Source of the DNA: Stenotrophomonas tumulicola
Lineage (GTDB): Bacteria > Pseudomonadota > Gammaproteobacteria > Xanthomonadales > Xanthomonadaceae
Direction of reading: 5' to 3'
Assembly: GCF_014117215.1 (NCBI RefSeq)
Contig: NZ_JACGXS010000011.1
Coordinates: 1 to 64,000 of the forward strand
DNA: 64,000 bases
In this document: positions 17,858-27,506 of the stretch, in pieces
Numbering within the stretch: the first letter of the stretch is position 1
How the letters are laid out: each line of letters begins with the position of its first letter
Translations under genes and position numbers: made by a program
The notes under the pieces: model-generated
Seen by the model: only the letters and a program-made list of their open reading frames with translations
Told to the model about the DNA's origin: nothing
The model's database searches: none

Positions 17858-18727
17858 ATGCTGCGATCGCAACTTCCCCTTGCCGCCCTGCGCGCCTTCG
17901 AAGCGGCCGCGCGACACCAGAACTTCACCCGGGCGGCGCTGGAACTGTGCGTCAGCCAGGCCGCGCTGAGCCACCAGATCCGCGTGCTGGAAGAGCGGCT
18001 GGCCATCCGGCTGTTCCATCGATTGCCGCGTGGCGTGGCACTCACCGAAGAGGGCGCGGCGCTGCATCCCGTGCTCAACGAGGCCTTCGACCGCATCGCG
18101 CTGGCCATGGCCCGCGTCACCGGCGCGCACGGCGCCCGCGAGGTACTGACGGTAGGCGTGGTCGGCACTTTCGCCACCGGTTGGCTGCTGCCGCGGCTGG
18201 CGTCATTCGAGGCCGTCCATCCGGATATCGAACTGCGCCTGCAGACGCACAACAACCGCATCGACCTGGCCGGAGAAGGCCTGGACCTGGCGATACGTTT
18301 CGGCGACGGCGACTGGCAAGGGCAGGAGAGCACGGCGATATGGGACGCGCCGTTTGCGACGCTTTGCGCTCCGGTACTGGCGCGTCGCCTTACCTCGGTG
18401 CGCGACCTGGCCAATGTTCCCCTGCTGCGTTCGTACCGCACCGATGAATGGCCGCGCTGGCTGCAGGCCGCCGGCATGCAGGGCGTGGAGGCACGCGGGC
18501 CGGTGTTCGATTCATCGCTGACCCTGGCAGCGGCGGCCGCCGGTGGAACCGGGGTGGCCCTGCTGCCGTTGTGCATGTTCGACCAGGAACTGGCCGAAGG
18601 GCGACTGCAGCAGCCCTTCCCGATCACCCTGGAGCTGGGCCGCTACTGGCTGACCCGGTTGCGTTCGCGTGTCGAGCGGGATGCGTCGCGACGGTTCCGC
18701 GAATGGCTGCAGGCACAGCGTGCGTAG
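17858..18727 (+). CDS. ampR: LysR-type regulator AmpR
   Basis: 289 residues. The N-terminal winged HTH (LPLAALRAFEAAARHQNFTRAALELCVSQAALSHQIRVLE) and the effector-binding domain are typical of AmpR, including the Asp-containing NNRIDLAGEGLDLAIRFGDGDW stretch. AmpR represses blaL2 in the absence of inducer and activates it when 1,6-anhydro-MurNAc peptides replace UDP-MurNAc-pentapeptide. The divergent arrangement with blaL2 (176 bases apart) is the standard one. The stop codon TAG is formed by the GTAG of a half SMAG repeat (GTAGCGCCGGGC), and a full copy begins 13 bases further on. Confidence 0.95.
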   Translation: MLRSQLPLAALRAFEAAARHQNFTRAALELCVSQAALSHQIRVLEERLAIRLFHRLPRGVALTEEGAALHPVLNEAFDRIALAMARVTGAHGAREVLTVGVVGTFATGWLLPRLASFEAVHPDIELRLQTHNNRIDLAGEGLDLAIRFGDGDWQGQESTAIWDAPFATLCAPVLARRLTSVRDLANVPLLRSYRTDEWPRWLQAAGMQGVEARGPVFDSSLTLAAAAAGGTGVALLPLCMFDQELAEGRLQQPFPITLELGRYWLTRLRSRVERDASRRFREWLQAQRA

Positions 18728-18739
18728 CGCCGGGCAGAG

Positions 18740-18806
18740 GTAGCGCCGGGCGATGCCCGGCGAGCGCAGCGGATGGGCAAGGCCGCCGGGCATGGCCCGG
18801 CGCTAC
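18740..18806. repeat. Facing pair of SMAG repeats after ampR
   Basis: GTAG-headed copy at 18740-18762 (GTAGCGCCGGGCGATGCCCG then GCG) and an inverted copy at 18785-18806 ending GCGCTAC. A partial copy at 18724-18735 contains the ampR stop. The pair lies between convergent ampR and the ABC-F gene and could fold into one long stem. Confidence 0.85.
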
Positions 18807-18814
18807 TGCTGGAA

Positions 18815-20680
18815 TCAGGATTCCAGCAGTTCCATCCACGCCGCCTCGGCCTGTTCCAGCTGCGCAGCGGTTGTTTCGCGGTCGCGCCCCAGCACCGCCA
18901 TGCGCGTGGCGTCGGCATAGTTGGCCGGATCAGCCAGTTGCCGGTCCAGTTCGGCAAGGCTGGACTCCAGGCCCGCCACCCGGGTTTCGGCAGCGGCCAG
19001 CTTGTGCGGGTTCGGAGCCTTCTTCTGCACCACCTGCACCACCGGCTCCGTCCTGACCGCCGCCGGCGTCGCGGTATCGGCCAGCTTGGCCTTGGTGCCC
19101 TGTGCCTGCGGGCGGGTACGCAGCCACGCCGCGTACTCGTCCAGGTCGCCGTCGAACGGCTCGACCACGCCGTCGGCCACGCGCCAGAACGTATCGCAGA
19201 CCAGGCCGATCAGATGGCGGTCATGCGAGACCATCACGATGGCACCCTCGAAATCGCTCAGCGCTTCGGCCAGTGCCTCGCGCATTTCCAGGTCAAGATG
19301 GTTGGTCGGCTCATCCAGCAGCAGCACGTTCGGCTGCTGGTAGGCGATCAGCGCCAATGCCAGGCGCGCGCGCTCGCCGCCGGAGAATCCGTCCACGGAC
19401 TCGAAGGCACGGTCACCGGCAAAGTTCCATTTGCCGAGGAAATCGCGGAACGACTGGTTGGGGGCGTCCGGCGCGATCTCGCGGAAATGCTCCATCGGCG
19501 ACTGCCCTTCGTGCAGCGACTCCACGGTGTGCTGGGCGAAGTAGCCGATGCGCAGGTCCGGATGCGCGGCGCGCTCGCCGGCGATCGGCGCCAGCTCGCC
19601 TACCAGGGTCTTCACCAGGGTCGTCTTGCCTGCACCGTTCGGGCCGAGCAGGCCGATGCGCTGGCCGGCTTCCAGGCCGAAGCCCACGTCGTGCAGGATC
19701 ACCGAATCGCTGCCGTAGCCGGCCTCGACGTGGTTCAGGCGGATCAGCGAGAACGGCAGCTTGGACGGCGGCGCGAACTCGATGCGGAACTCGCGCTCGG
19801 CGCGCACCGCTTCGGTGCCGGCCAGCTTGGCCAGGCGCTTCATCCGGCTCTGTGCCTGCGCCGCCTTGCTGGCCTGGGCCTTGAAGCGGTCGATGAAGCT
19901 CTGCAGATGGGCACGCTCGGTCTGTTCCTTCTCGTGCGCGATCTGCTGCTGGCGCAGTTGTTCGGCGCGCTGGCGCTCGAAGTCGGTATAGCCGCCCGGA
20001 TAGAGCTTGGCGCCACCACCATGCAGGTGCAGGGTGTGGGTGGCCACGTTGTCGAGGAACTCGCGGTCATGCGAGATCAGCAGCAGCGTGCCCGGATACT
20101 TCAACAGCCACTGTTCCAGCCAGTACACCGCATCCAGGTCCAGGTGGTTGGTCGGTTCGTCCAGCAGCAGCAGGTCACTGGGCATCATCAATGCCCGCGC
20201 CAGGTTCAGGCGCACACGCCAGCCGCCGGAGAACGAGGACACCGCGCGGTGGTGCGTTTCGGCCGGGAAACCCAGGCCATGCAGCAGCTTGCCCGCGCGC
20301 GCTTCGGCGTCGTAGGCATTGAGCTCGGCCATCTTCGTATGCGCTTCGGCCACCGCCTCCCAGTCTTCGCGGGCGGTGGCATCAGCCTCGGCGGCCAGCA
20401 CCGCGGCGACCTCGATGTCGCCACCCAGCACGAAGCTCAGCGCCGGGTCGGGCAGCGACGGGGTTTCCTGGGCAACGCTGGCGATGCGGATCTTGCCCGG
20501 CAGGTCGACATCGCCCTTGTCGGCCTCCAGTTCGCCCTTCACCGCCGCGAACAAGCTGGACTTGCCCGCACCGTTGCGGCCGACCACACCCACGCGGTAA
20601 CCGGCATGCAGGGTCAGGTCGACATTGGACAACAGCAGCCGCTCGCCGCGGCGCAAGGCGAAATTACGGAGGGAGATCAT
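18815..20680 (-). CDS. ABC-F family ATPase, YheS/Uup-like
   Basis: 621 residues with two ABC cassettes and no membrane segments. Walker A sites are GRNGAGKSSL (near 35) and GPNGAGKTTL (near 330). Signature motifs are SFSGGWRVRLNLA and GFSGGERARLALA, and each cassette has LLLDEPTNHLDL. The linker of about 90 charged residues between cassettes (QRAEQLRQQQIAHEKEQTER) is the ribosomal P-site tRNA-interaction motif of ABC-F proteins. A Lys/Glu-rich C-terminal coiled coil follows. ABC-F proteins act on ribosomes as translation factors. YheS is the closest type by length and C-terminal tail; it is not obviously a resistance-type member. The start at MISLRNF is chosen over an ATG 14 codons upstream. 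Confidence 0.92.
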   Translation of the reverse strand: MISLRNFALRRGERLLLSNVDLTLHAGYRVGVVGRNGAGKSSLFAAVKGELEADKGDVDLPGKIRIASVAQETPSLPDPALSFVLGGDIEVAAVLAAEADATAREDWEAVAEAHTKMAELNAYDAEARAGKLLHGLGFPAETHHRAVSSFSGGWRVRLNLARALMMPSDLLLLDEPTNHLDLDAVYWLEQWLLKYPGTLLLISHDREFLDNVATHTLHLHGGGAKLYPGGYTDFERQRAEQLRQQQIAHEKEQTERAHLQSFIDRFKAQASKAAQAQSRMKRLAKLAGTEAVRAEREFRIEFAPPSKLPFSLIRLNHVEAGYGSDSVILHDVGFGLEAGQRIGLLGPNGAGKTTLVKTLVGELAPIAGERAAHPDLRIGYFAQHTVESLHEGQSPMEHFREIAPDAPNQSFRDFLGKWNFAGDRAFESVDGFSGGERARLALALIAYQQPNVLLLDEPTNHLDLEMREALAEALSDFEGAIVMVSHDRHLIGLVCDTFWRVADGVVEPFDGDLDEYAAWLRTRPQAQGTKAKLADTATPAAVRTEPVVQVVQKKAPNPHKLAAAETRVAGLESSLAELDRQLADPANYADATRMAVLGRDRETTAAQLEQAEAAWMELLES

Positions 20681-21008
20681 CGGGGGGGTCCATATAACGG
20701 AATGGAATGTGCTGGTGAGCACCTTTCCTGCGACGCAATTCTAACGTTAACGAATACTTGACGTATCCCGGGATGCGCTGCGGCAGTCCTCCTCTCTCCC
20801 TCCGCGGACTGTCTGCGGCCTCCCGGGCCCCTACCCCGCATTCCCTGTGGATGACGCTAAACCGTTGCTGTTGCAACAGTTTTTGACGTTACCGTCATTT
20901 GACAGGGGATTAAATTGCCGTTAACTGCTGTATTGCGCACCGCAACAAACGCCGTCCCGCCCCTGAGATGTCGCCGGTGCCGCCGCCCCCAACCGGAGCC
21001 ATGTCCTG
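20681..21008. promoter_or_regulatory. Intergenic region with palindromes upstream of a TonB receptor gene
   Basis: 328 bases without a gene, between divergent genes. They hold the 12-bp perfect palindrome CTGTTGCAACAG (20868-20879), an interrupted one, TGACG-N4-CGTCA (20884-20897), and CGTTAACG (20745-20752). A TTGACA hexamer at 20899-20904 could be a -35, but no good -10 lies 17 bases away. Operator function is inferred from position only. Confidence 0.45.
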
Positions 21009-23390
21009 ATGATCCGCAAGACCAGCAAGCTAGCCACCGCCGTCGCCGTCGTCCTGGGCGCCTCCAGTTTCGCCGCTGCCGCGCAGACCGCCAACACCCT
21101 CGATACGGTCATCGTCACCGGCACCCGCGTAGCCGACCGCACCGTCGCCGAATCGCAGTCCCCGATCGACATCATCACTCCGGAAATCCTGCAGTCCACC
21201 GGTACCTCCGAGCTGGCCACCGCGCTGTCGCGCGCGCTGCCGTCGCTGAACTTTCCGCGCCCTGCGCTGACCGACGGCACCAGTGGCATCCGCCCGGCGC
21301 AGCTGCGCGGCCTGTCGCCGGACCAGGTACTTGTGCTGGTGGACGGCAAACGCCGCCACACGTCGGCGATGATCAACGTCAACGGCAGCATCGGCCGCGG
21401 CTCATCGGCGGTGGACATCAATGCGATCCCGATCGCCGCCATCGAACGGGTGGAGGTGCTGCGCGACGGTGCATCGGCACAGTACGGTTCGGATGCCATC
21501 GCCGGCGTGGTCAACATCGTGCTCAAGGGCAGTGGCAGCGGTGGCAGCCTGGCGGTCGACCACGGCCAGTATTCGGCTGGCGACGGCAACAAGAACCAGA
21601 TCTCAGGCGATGCCGGTTTTACCTTCGGCAATGGCCGCGGCCAGTTGCACGTGGCCGGCCAGTACAGCCAGCAGGATGAAAGCAACCGCGCCGGTCCCTA
21701 CCAGGGCACCACCCCGGATACCAGCAACTTCCCCGGCATCGGTGAGACCACCTTCGTGGTCGGCGACCCGCAGGTCGATGCCAGCGCCGCATCGGCAAAT
21801 GCCAGCTTCGCCTTCAGCGACAACGTCACCGGCTATGCCAACGCACTGCTGAGCAACCGCGACATCACCTCGTTCGCGTTCTACCGCTCGCCCAACCACC
21901 TCGGCGAGACCGCGTTGCTGGCCCAGACCTACCCGGACGGCTACGTGCCGCAGATCAACCAGTATTCCAGGGACCGCTCCGTCGTGGCCGGGGTCAAGGG
22001 CAACACCGAAAGCGGGTGGACCTGGGACCTGAGCGCCAACCATGGCGAGAACACCCTGGATTTCCATACCCGCAACAGCATCAACTACAGCCTCGGCGCA
22101 ACCAGCCCGAGCGACTTCTACGACGGCACGCTGAAGTACACCCAGGACATCTTCAATGCCGATTTCACCAAGTCGCTGGACTGGGGCCTGGCCTATCCGG
22201 TCACCCTGTCCTTTGGCGGCGAGTACCGCCGCGAGAAGTGGGAACAGAACGCAGGCGAGCTGGACTCCTATACCGGAAGCGGCGCCCAGGGCTTCGCTGG
22301 CTTCACTCCGACCAACCAGGTGAACACCGACCGCCACAACTACGCGGTGTATGCCGGGCTGGAAGCCGACCTGAGCGACAAGTTCTCCGCCGGCGTCACC
22401 GGCCGCTACGAAGACTACTCGGACTTCGGCGACAAGTTCTCCGGCAAGTTGTCGGCGCGCTATGCCTTCACCGACAAGGTCGCGCTGCGCGCCACCGCTT
22501 CCAGCGGTTTCCGCGCGCCGTCGCTGGCGCAGCAGAGCTACCAGGCCGTGACCAGCACGATCATCAACGGCGAATTCGTCGAACGCGGCACCTTCCCGGC
22601 GGCAAGCGATGCCGCGCAGGCACTGGGCTCGGCCCCCCTGAAGGCGGAGACCTCCACCTCCTACAGCCTGGGCCTGGTGCTGCAGCCGGTGGACCGCCTG
22701 TACCTGACCGTGGATGCGTACCAGATCGAGATCGACGACCGCATCGTGCTGTCATCCAACATCACCACCACCGACAACGCCGCCGTGGCCGACCTGCTGG
22801 CCGGGCTTGGCCTGCCGCAGGTGACCGCGTTCTCGTACTTCACCAATGACCTGGACACCCGCACCCGCGGCGTCGATGCCGTAGCCAGCTACACCGTGCC
22901 GTTCACCGCCAGCAGCCTGGAGTTGACTGCGGCATACAGCTACAACGATACCGAGGTGAAGAAGTTCGACGGTTCGCCGGCGGTATTCCAGGCCCTGGGC
23001 ATCACCCAGTCGCTGATCGGGCGCGATGAAATCGGCCGCATCGAGGACAGCTTCCCGCGCGACAAGTCCATCGTCAGTGGCACCTGGCGTTCTGATCACT
23101 GGGAGCTGGGCCTGGCAGCGACGCGCTATGGCAGCTTCACGGTGCGCAATTCGGCCACCGCCACCCGCGACCAGACCTACGATGCGAAGTGGGTGCTGGA
23201 TGCCTCGGCCAGCTACAAGCCCAGCGAGAACTGGACCCTGACGCTGGGCGCGGACAACCTGCTGGACGAGTACCCGGACCGCACCGTGGACCTGCAGAAC
23301 TCCACCTGGGGCATGCTGCCGTACAGCAATTACTCTCCGTTCGGCTTCAATGGCGCCTACGTCTACGGCCGCGTCCGCTACACCTGGTAA
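21009..23390 (+). CDS. TonB-dependent outer-membrane receptor
   Basis: 793 residues. The signal peptide MIRKTSKLATAVAVVLGASSFAAAA is followed by a TonB-box-like DTVIVTGTR segment, a plug domain (IRPAQLRGLSPDQVLVLVDGKRR; VEVLRDGASAQYGSDAIAGVVNIVLKG), and a 22-strand-type barrel ending in VYGRVRYTW with the terminal aromatic residue used for BAM-dependent assembly. It imports a substrate using TonB-ExbBD energy. The substrate is unknown, and no adjacent regulator or enzyme points to one. It is a paralogue of the receptor at 39406-41835, with near-identical plug motifs. A terminator hairpin lies at 23436-23460. Confidence 0.92.
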   Translation: MIRKTSKLATAVAVVLGASSFAAAAQTANTLDTVIVTGTRVADRTVAESQSPIDIITPEILQSTGTSELATALSRALPSLNFPRPALTDGTSGIRPAQLRGLSPDQVLVLVDGKRRHTSAMINVNGSIGRGSSAVDINAIPIAAIERVEVLRDGASAQYGSDAIAGVVNIVLKGSGSGGSLAVDHGQYSAGDGNKNQISGDAGFTFGNGRGQLHVAGQYSQQDESNRAGPYQGTTPDTSNFPGIGETTFVVGDPQVDASAASANASFAFSDNVTGYANALLSNRDITSFAFYRSPNHLGETALLAQTYPDGYVPQINQYSRDRSVVAGVKGNTESGWTWDLSANHGENTLDFHTRNSINYSLGATSPSDFYDGTLKYTQDIFNADFTKSLDWGLAYPVTLSFGGEYRREKWEQNAGELDSYTGSGAQGFAGFTPTNQVNTDRHNYAVYAGLEADLSDKFSAGVTGRYEDYSDFGDKFSGKLSARYAFTDKVALRATASSGFRAPSLAQQSYQAVTSTIINGEFVERGTFPAASDAAQALGSAPLKAETSTSYSLGLVLQPVDRLYLTVDAYQIEIDDRIVLSSNITTTDNAAVADLLAGLGLPQVTAFSYFTNDLDTRTRGVDAVASYTVPFTASSLELTAAYSYNDTEVKKFDGSPAVFQALGITQSLIGRDEIGRIEDSFPRDKSIVSGTWRSDHWELGLAATRYGSFTVRNSATATRDQTYDAKWVLDASASYKPSENWTLTLGADNLLDEYPDRTVDLQNSTWGMLPYSNYSPFGFNGAYVYGRVRYTW

Positions 23391-23435
23391 AAAATCCGCC
23401 GGGCACGGCCCGCGGCTGCCAACGCAGCCGACCGC

Positions 23436-23460
23436 AAACGCCGGGCCCTGCCCGGCGTTT
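23436..23460 (+). terminator. Intrinsic terminator-like hairpin after the TonB receptor gene
   Basis: AAACGCCGGGC-CCT-GCCCGGCGTTT: 11-bp perfect arms, 3-base loop, A/T ends. It sits 46 bases after the receptor stop. Confidence 0.75.
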
Positions 23461-23519
23461 GCCGTATGCCGCGCCATCGGTGAAAATCAAGTCATCCCAC
23501 GTACCGCCTGCGAGACCCG

Positions 23520-25223
23520 ATGCACCATGACACCGACCTGATCAACATCGTCGCCGTTGGCCTCGGGCTCGCCTTCATCTTCGGCGCGCTGGCCAACAAG
23601 CTGCGTTTGTCCCCCCTGGTCGGTTATCTGGTTGCTGGGATCTGCGTCGGCCCGTTCACGCCGGGCTTCGTTGCCGACCAGGCACTGGCCAACCAGTTGG
23701 CCGAACTGGGCGTGATGTTGCTGATGTTCGGCGTCGGCCTGCACTTTTCGCTGAAAGACCTGATGTCGGTCAAGGCGATCGCCATCCCCGGTGCCATCGG
23801 CCAGATCCTGGTGGCAACCCTGCTTGGCTGGGGCGTGGCGACCCTGATGGGCTGGGAACCCATCCATGGCATCGTGTTCGGTTTCTCATTGGCCACGGCC
23901 AGTACCGTGGTGCTGCTGCGTGCGATGGAAGAACGCCGCCTGCTGGAAACCATGCGCGGCAAGATCGCCGTGGGCTGGCTGATCGTCGAAGACCTGGCCT
24001 GCGTGCTGGCGCTGGTGATGATGCCGGTGCTGGCCGGCGTATTCGGTGCCGACGCCGGCAAGGAAACCCATACGCTCGGCAGCATCCTGGCCGACATTGG
24101 CTGGACCCTGGTGCAACTGGGCCTGTTCGTGGCGGTGATGCTGGTCGTCGGCCGGCGGGTGATTCCGTGGATCCTGGAGCGCATTGCCGGTACCGGTTCG
24201 CGCGAACTGTTCACCCTGGCCGTGCTGGCCATCGCACTGGGCGTGGCCTTCGGTTCGGCCATGCTGTTCGGCGTGTCCTTCGCGCTGGGTGCGTTCTTCG
24301 CCGGCATGCTGCTCAACGAATCGGAACTCAGCCAGAAGGCAGCGCACGATTCACTGCCGCTGCGCGATGCCTTCGCGGTGCTGTTCTTCGTATCCGTCGG
24401 CATGCTGTTCAACCCGATGATCATCATCGAACACCCCTGGCAGGTGCTGGCCACGGTCCTGATCATCATGTTCGGCAAGTCCGCCGCGGCATTCTTCATC
24501 GTGCGCGCCTTCGGCCACCCCACCAGCACCGCATTGACCATCTCGGCCAGCCTGGCCCAGATCGGCGAGTTCGCTTTCATCATCGCGGGACTGGGCGTGG
24601 CGCTGCAGATCCTGCCCGAGGAAGGCCAGTCACTGGTACTTGCCGGCGCACTGGTGTCGATCATGCTCAATCCCGTGGTGTTCGGCCTGCTGGACCGCTG
24701 GCAGGCCCGGCAGCTTGCCAGGACGCCACTGCCGCCAGAACCCGAGGAAGCCATCGGTCCCTCGCGCGACCTGCAGGACCATGCCATCGTGATCGGCTAT
24801 GGACGCGTGGGCAGTGAACTGGCCCATGTGCTGCGCGACCGCGGCGTACCGGTACTGGTGATCGACGACAACAAGGAACACGTCGAAAGCGCGCATGCGG
24901 CCGGGATCGCCGCCATCCGCGGCAGCGCGGCGGCCGACCGGGTACTGGCCGAGGCACACCCGGAACGGGCGAAGATCGCCGTGCTGGCCATTCCGCAGCC
25001 ACTGGAATCGGGCGAGGCCCTGGCCAAGCTGCGCGCCATCAATCCACACCTGACCCTGCTGGCGCGTGCGCACAGCGATGTCGAAGTGAAGCATCTGCTG
25101 GAACACGGCGCCGACGGCACCGTGATGGCCGAGCGCGAGCTGGCTTACTCGCTGGCCGAAATGATCCTCGCCACTCCGCCCTACCGCTCCCTTCGCCAGC
25201 AGCACAGCATCCCGGTGGTGTGA
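23520..25223 (+). CDS. Monovalent cation:proton antiporter, KefB/YbaL type (CPA2)
   Basis: 567 residues. Twelve to thirteen hydrophobic segments form the Na+/H+ exchanger fold (start MHHDTDLINIVAVGLGLAFIFGALANKL; conserved GVGLHFSL, IVEDLACVLALV and FFVSVGMLFNP). After residue 410 a cytoplasmic TrkA-N/RCK domain has the Rossmann motif IGYGRVGSELAHVL. CPA2 proteins of this type export K+ or Na+ in exchange for protons, gated by nucleotide or glutathione adducts. No KefF/KefG partner is adjacent. YbaL is the nearest E. coli relative by architecture. Confidence 0.9.
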   Translation: MHHDTDLINIVAVGLGLAFIFGALANKLRLSPLVGYLVAGICVGPFTPGFVADQALANQLAELGVMLLMFGVGLHFSLKDLMSVKAIAIPGAIGQILVATLLGWGVATLMGWEPIHGIVFGFSLATASTVVLLRAMEERRLLETMRGKIAVGWLIVEDLACVLALVMMPVLAGVFGADAGKETHTLGSILADIGWTLVQLGLFVAVMLVVGRRVIPWILERIAGTGSRELFTLAVLAIALGVAFGSAMLFGVSFALGAFFAGMLLNESELSQKAAHDSLPLRDAFAVLFFVSVGMLFNPMIIIEHPWQVLATVLIIMFGKSAAAFFIVRAFGHPTSTALTISASLAQIGEFAFIIAGLGVALQILPEEGQSLVLAGALVSIMLNPVVFGLLDRWQARQLARTPLPPEPEEAIGPSRDLQDHAIVIGYGRVGSELAHVLRDRGVPVLVIDDNKEHVESAHAAGIAAIRGSAAADRVLAEAHPERAKIAVLAIPQPLESGEALAKLRAINPHLTLLARAHSDVEVKHLLEHGADGTVMAERELAYSLAEMILATPPYRSLRQQHSIPVV

Positions 25224-25515
25224 CTGCCATGGGCCACCGCGGGGTTGGTGGCCACGCTGCAGAAGGTCCCCGACCGGCCCGCACCGGCCGGGGACTGGGT
25301 TGCCACGCCCTTGGAGAGGCAAGCCCACGTTACGCCACCCGGCGCCCTGCGGTGATGGCATCGCGCCATGAGCAGATCATGCTGCGGTATCAGGATGCCG
25401 TGACCTGCCGCCAGTGTGCAGTAATCGATCATTCCCTGGCATCTGTCGCTTCCGGCGCTTCAATGCCGGTCGCCGATGCATCGATAGTGCTGGCTCCTCC
25501 CCTCGGAAGGCCCCG
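25224..25515. other. Intergenic spacer before the peptidase pair
   Basis: 292 bases. A GC hairpin with imperfect arms (GTCCCCG...CGGGGAC) at 25266-25294 probably ends antiporter transcription. No clear promoter for the peptidase operon was found. An in-frame GTG at 25414 could extend the next gene by 34 residues but lacks a ribosome-binding site. Confidence 0.5.
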
Positions 25516-27462
25516 ATGCCCAGCGCATCCATCGAGCACAGCCGTGGCGTCGCAGGATGCTTCGAGCGTCGTAACGGCAGCCTTGGCTCCCGATCCTCGC
25601 GGCATGCCCGCGAACAGGATGCCCCCCGCCTGCTGCGGATCCGCAATGCCAGCGGGCTGTTCACCGCATGCGTCCTGCTGGCCAGCGCGTTGCCGGCGGG
25701 GTCGGCTTCGCGCCGGGAGCAACCACCAGTTGCACCGGGCCCTCATCGCGACGCACTGATACCCGCTACCGGCGCAAGCGCAGGCCCCCATTCGGCCCGC
25801 GGCGCCCCCTTGCTGCCGCAGGCACTGCCTTCCATCAGCAATGGCGTCATTGCGCTATGCGTGGCACAGCCACGGCACTGCGCCGCAGCGGTGACCGCTG
25901 GCATGCTGGTGCTGGGCGTGACCGGACTTGCCGCTGCAACCTGGCCGGCATCGCGCATGACCGGCGCCGTCTCGCCTGTCAGCCCCGTTCAACGCCTGGA
26001 CCGGTTGGAGGAGGAAATCGAGCGGATCGAACTGCATGGACCCGACAATGCGGGCACGGCATTGCTGCAGATTGCCCGCGACTGCGGCGGCGAGCCGCAG
26101 TGCCGGGCAGAGCGCATCAATGCCCTGCTGGAGACGCTGCCGCAGGCAACCATCGCCCACCTGCAGGAGCTGGTGGCACCCATCGGGGAAGCATCGGCAT
26201 CGGCACAGGCAGCCATGGCGCCGTGGCCCGGCGGCGCCGACGCCACGCCCCTGCTTGGCGACAGCCCGTTGCTGGCACTGGCCGAGGCACTGGCGATGAT
26301 CTACACGCCCGAAGCAGCAGCGTTCCAGGATGACATGGAAACCATCGTCGCCAGCACGTCCAGCGACACGGCGGCAGGCGCCTCTCCCGGACAGCGCTGG
26401 ATCGAGGCCAACAGCCGTCGACAACAGGTCATCGCGGGCCTGCTGCAACGCGATGCGGGGCACGTGGAATGGCTGCCGTACGCTGCCAGGGGGCTGGGGC
26501 CCTTGGGCATGGAGGATCCGTCCCCCGCATTCAACCTGCGCATACGCATGCCGCCGGCGCCCGGCACGGCGCCTGCACGCCGGTTGCTGCTGGTCGCCCA
26601 CGGAGACATGATCGGCCTGTCGCGTGGATCGCACGGCGCGTACGACAATGCCTCCGGCGTGGCAACGCTGCTGCATGTGGCCCGCCAACTGGCCGCCGAG
26701 GCGCCCCTTGCCGGCACGCAGGTGGACCTGCTGGTCACCTCGAACGAGGAACTGGGCCTGCTGGGAGCCAACGCCTACATCACACAGTGCCGCGAATGCG
26801 ACGATTGCCCGACCATGGTCATCAATATCGACCTGGTGGGACGCGGCGGCCACAGCTATGTGTTGTCCGGCTCGGAAGCATTGGCCGCATCACCGTACCT
26901 GGGACGGGCGCCGATGTTCCTGCAGGCCCCAACGACCAGTGACACGGAACGCAGGGAAGCGCTGGCGTTCGAACGGCACTTCGCCGCGAACGGCTTCACC
27001 CGTGCCGTACCGGGCACGGCGCTCCTGATGACCTCGGACAACGTCGCCTTCCAGAATGCGTCCATCCCCTGCATCGGCATTGCGCAGGTGAGCGCCGTGG
27101 ATGCCGAAGCCTGGGTCCGGCTGGACACCGCACGGATGGATTGGCTGGCGTGCGATGTACAGGTCGACTGGAGCAGGCATGAGGCCCTGCGCAACGGCCA
27201 GCTGCAACTGCCTGCGGACGAGGTGGCCGAGCTGGAGCGGCGCTATCACGCTGCGGACCAGGCATGGCAGCGCCTCCAGGCACTGCGCGCGGACCACCCA
27301 TTGGCACCACCGGTGCTGGTCCATGGGGCGAACGATCGCCTGCATCGAGTGAGTGCGCCGATGGGGGTCGCCTTTGCCGACGCGCTGCTGGACGTCGTCC
27401 GGCACCGTCGCCGCGATACCCCGACCCGGCCGCCTGCGGCGACCGATACCTCGCATGCGTGA
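25516..27462 (+). CDS. M28-family metallopeptidase with a two-segment hydrophobic N-terminal extension
   Basis: 648 residues. The C-terminal half is an M28 zinc aminopeptidase fold with plausible ligands H362 (VAHGD), D377 (AYDNASG), E411/E412 (SNEELGL), D439 (NIDLVG) and H603 (VHGANDRL). The first 150 residues are unusual. A long polar leader precedes a hydrophobic stretch (LFTACVLLASALPAGSA, 48-64), then a Pro-rich spacer, then ALCVAQPRHCAAAV (113-126) running into a second hydrophobic segment (127-142). The same plan recurs in the next gene. GGAAGG six bases before ATG supports this start. A long-leader Sec signal, a membrane hairpin or a non-Sec effector N-terminus are all possible. Confidence 0.75.
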   Translation: MPSASIEHSRGVAGCFERRNGSLGSRSSRHAREQDAPRLLRIRNASGLFTACVLLASALPAGSASRREQPPVAPGPHRDALIPATGASAGPHSARGAPLLPQALPSISNGVIALCVAQPRHCAAAVTAGMLVLGVTGLAAATWPASRMTGAVSPVSPVQRLDRLEEEIERIELHGPDNAGTALLQIARDCGGEPQCRAERINALLETLPQATIAHLQELVAPIGEASASAQAAMAPWPGGADATPLLGDSPLLALAEALAMIYTPEAAAFQDDMETIVASTSSDTAAGASPGQRWIEANSRRQQVIAGLLQRDAGHVEWLPYAARGLGPLGMEDPSPAFNLRIRMPPAPGTAPARRLLLVAHGDMIGLSRGSHGAYDNASGVATLLHVARQLAAEAPLAGTQVDLLVTSNEELGLLGANAYITQCRECDDCPTMVINIDLVGRGGHSYVLSGSEALAASPYLGRAPMFLQAPTTSDTERREALAFERHFAANGFTRAVPGTALLMTSDNVAFQNASIPCIGIAQVSAVDAEAWVRLDTARMDWLACDVQVDWSRHEALRNGQLQLPADEVAELERRYHAADQAWQRLQALRADHPLAPPVLVHGANDRLHRVSAPMGVAFADALLDVVRHRRRDTPTRPPAATDTSHA

Positions 27463-27506
27463 AGCCGATTCCCAACGCAGCCCCTCCCCTTGAGCAACAG
27501 CCCCAC

